DNA of 25,810 bases, from positions 1 through 25,810 of the forward strand of contig JABWAM010000007.1 of the NCBI GenBank assembly GCA_013360985.1, written 5' to 3'. A program made the position numbers and the translations under genes. The first letter of the stretch is position 1. The number at the start of each line of letters is the position of its first letter. A model generated the notes under the pieces. It saw only the letters and a program-made list of their open reading frames with translations, searched no databases and had not been told where the DNA came from. Source of the DNA: Verrucomicrobiia bacterium. Its GTDB lineage: Bacteria; Verrucomicrobiota; Verrucomicrobiia; JABWAM01. Positions 24,698-25,810 of this stretch are shown here, piece by piece.

Positions 24698-24884
24698 GGG
24701 CGGTGGGCGACGAGCGAGAGGTGTGGGGAGAGGGACCGCCGAGAGTCAGGCCGTCTCCACGCGAGATCGGGCGCGAGGGGCGATGTCGTTTTGGCGTTGC
24801 CGGGAGCGGAGCAAGGGGCGTTGCCGCGGAATTCGAAGGCCAACGAAGGCGCCGCTTGGGAGTGTTGCGCGACGCGGAGCATCC

Positions 24885-25810
24885 CTATTTTTTCGCGGAG
24901 GTTTTTTCCGCCGCTTGCGCGGCTTCGGCTTCGGCGGGCGCCTCGCGTTTCGCGCGTACGGCGGCGACGATATTCTTGCACACGGCGGGATGGTCCTTGA
25001 GGAACTGGCGGGCCGCGTCGCGCCCTTGGCCGAGCATCTCGCCGGCGAAGGTGAACCACGCGCCCTTTTTTTCCACGACTTCGAGATCCACGGACGTATC
25101 GAGGACCGAACCTTCGTAGGAGATCCCTTCGTTGTAATAGATGTCGAACTCGGCTTCGGTGAAGGGCGGGGCGACCTTGTTCTTCACGACCTTCACCTTA
25201 ACGCGGTTGCCGATCACCGCGCCCAGGGCGTCCTTGATCGCGTCGCGGCGGCGGATGTCGAGGCGAACGGAGGCGTAGAACTTCAGCGCGCGCCCGCCGG
25301 GCTGGGTCTCGGGGTTGCCGTACATCACTCCGATTTTCTCGCGAATTTGATTGGTGAACAGCATGCAGGTGCGCGCCTTGTGGAGCGCGCCGGTGAGTTT
25401 GCGCATCGCCTGAGACATCAGACGCGCCTGGGCGCCGACGGTGGCGTCGCCCATCTGACCCTCGAGTTCAGCGCGCGGAGTGAGCGCGGCCACGGAATCC
25501 ACGACGATCACGTCGAGCGCGTTCGAGCGGATGAGGGATTCGGCGATGGTGAGGGCCTCCTCGCCGGAGCCGGGCTGCGAGATGAGGAGGTCCTTCATGT
25601 TCACGCCGATGCGGCGCGCGTAGGCGGGGTCAAGCGCGTGCTCCGCGTCGATGAAGGCCGCGTGGCCGCCGCTCCGCTGCGCGTTGCGGATGATGTGAAG
25701 CATCAGGGTGGTCTTTCCCGAGCTTTCCGGGCCGTAAATTTCGACGATGCGGCCGCGCGGGACGCCTCCCACGCCCAGAGCGAGATCGAGGGAGAACGCT
25801 CCGCTCGGAA
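24885..25810 (-). CDS. recA: RecA recombinase, N-terminus missing at window edge
   Basis: The frame is open to the right edge and covers 308 codons, from the ...SLDLALGVGG region to the stop, so roughly the first 40-50 residues lie outside. Walker A is GPESSGKTTL, Walker B is LDVIVVDSVAAL, loop L1 holds EGQMGDATVGAQAR, and the L2 region holds FTNQIREKIGVMYGNPETQ. It forms filaments on single-stranded DNA for homologous recombination and induces the SOS response through LexA. The C-terminal tail is Ala/Glu/Lys-rich (AEAAQAAEKTSAKK). The ATG within the window at 25772 is an internal methionine or valine-context codon and not the start, since conserved residues continue upstream. No terminator was identified in the 187-base gap to alaS, so the two may share a transcript. 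Confidence 0.97.
   Translation of the reverse strand, partial: PSGAFSLDLALGVGGVPRGRIVEIYGPESSGKTTLMLHIIRNAQRSGGHAAFIDAEHALDPAYARRIGVNMKDLLISQPGSGEEALTIAESLIRSNALDVIVVDSVAALTPRAELEGQMGDATVGAQARLMSQAMRKLTGALHKARTCMLFTNQIREKIGVMYGNPETQPGGRALKFYASVRLDIRRRDAIKDALGAVIGNRVKVKVVKNKVAPPFTEAEFDIYYNEGISYEGSVLDTSVDLEVVEKKGAWFTFAGEMLGQGRDAARQFLKDHPAVCKNIVAAVRAKREAPAEAEAAQAAEKTSAKK

Noticed and set aside
22241..25000. A 919-codon open frame on the plus strand opposite alaS
   Set aside because: It is the antisense shadow of alaS; no recognisable domains, and it runs across the end of recA.
1..25810. CRISPR arrays, rRNA genes and intact insertion sequences
   Set aside because: Looked for by eye on both strands; no regularly spaced repeats, no rRNA-like stretches and no transposase frames were recognised.

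Overview
The window is a GC-rich bacterial chromosome segment, densely coding, with core genes at the right end (recA, alaS, tRNA-Ala, part of complex I) and accessory or metabolic genes in the left and middle. The best lineage guess is Verrucomicrobiota or a close PVC relative. This rests mainly on recalled resemblance of the partial proline-rich protein with repeated APTVKL-type motifs at the left edge to proteins of that phylum, and it has not been tested by any search.

Layout, left to right. Positions 1-741 (minus): 5' part of a proline-rich repeat protein that runs off the window. Positions 803-6760 (minus): a three-gene tripartite efflux operon in the order outer-membrane factor, lipoprotein adaptor, RND pump, behind a recognisable sigma70-type promoter. 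Positions 6906-12367 (plus): a five-gene metabolic cluster made of the two halves of a split transketolase, a UroD/cobamide-methyltransferase-like protein, a class III aminotransferase and a metal-dependent amidohydrolase. A REP-like inverted hairpin pair lies between the transketolase halves. Position 12391-13083 (minus): a DUF6498-type membrane protein. Positions 13265-18010 (plus): two large polytopic membrane proteins, the first resembling GT-C glycosyltransferases, followed by a UDP-galactopyranose-mutase-like flavoprotein. Together they suggest surface glycan or glycolipid assembly. Positions 18032-21364 (minus): nuoA-B-C-D-I, a complex I block without E, F, G or H. Positions 21776-21851 (minus): tRNA-Ala(GGC) with its own promoter, just downstream of alaS (22007-24697, minus). 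Position 24885 to the right edge (minus): recA without its N-terminus.

Many genes are tightly coupled: there are 4-base start/stop overlaps at OMF/adaptor, transketolase-C/UroD-like, nuoB/nuoC and nuoC/nuoD. Four candidate promoters of protein genes lie so close to the start codons that the predicted 5' leaders are very short, whereas internal genes such as nuoB, nuoD and the aminotransferase show readable Shine-Dalgarno sequences.

The least conventional items are the five-gene transketolase/UroD-like/aminotransferase/amidohydrolase cluster, whose substrate I cannot name, the REP doublet inside it, the physical link of alaS with its cognate tRNA gene, and the proline-rich repeat protein.
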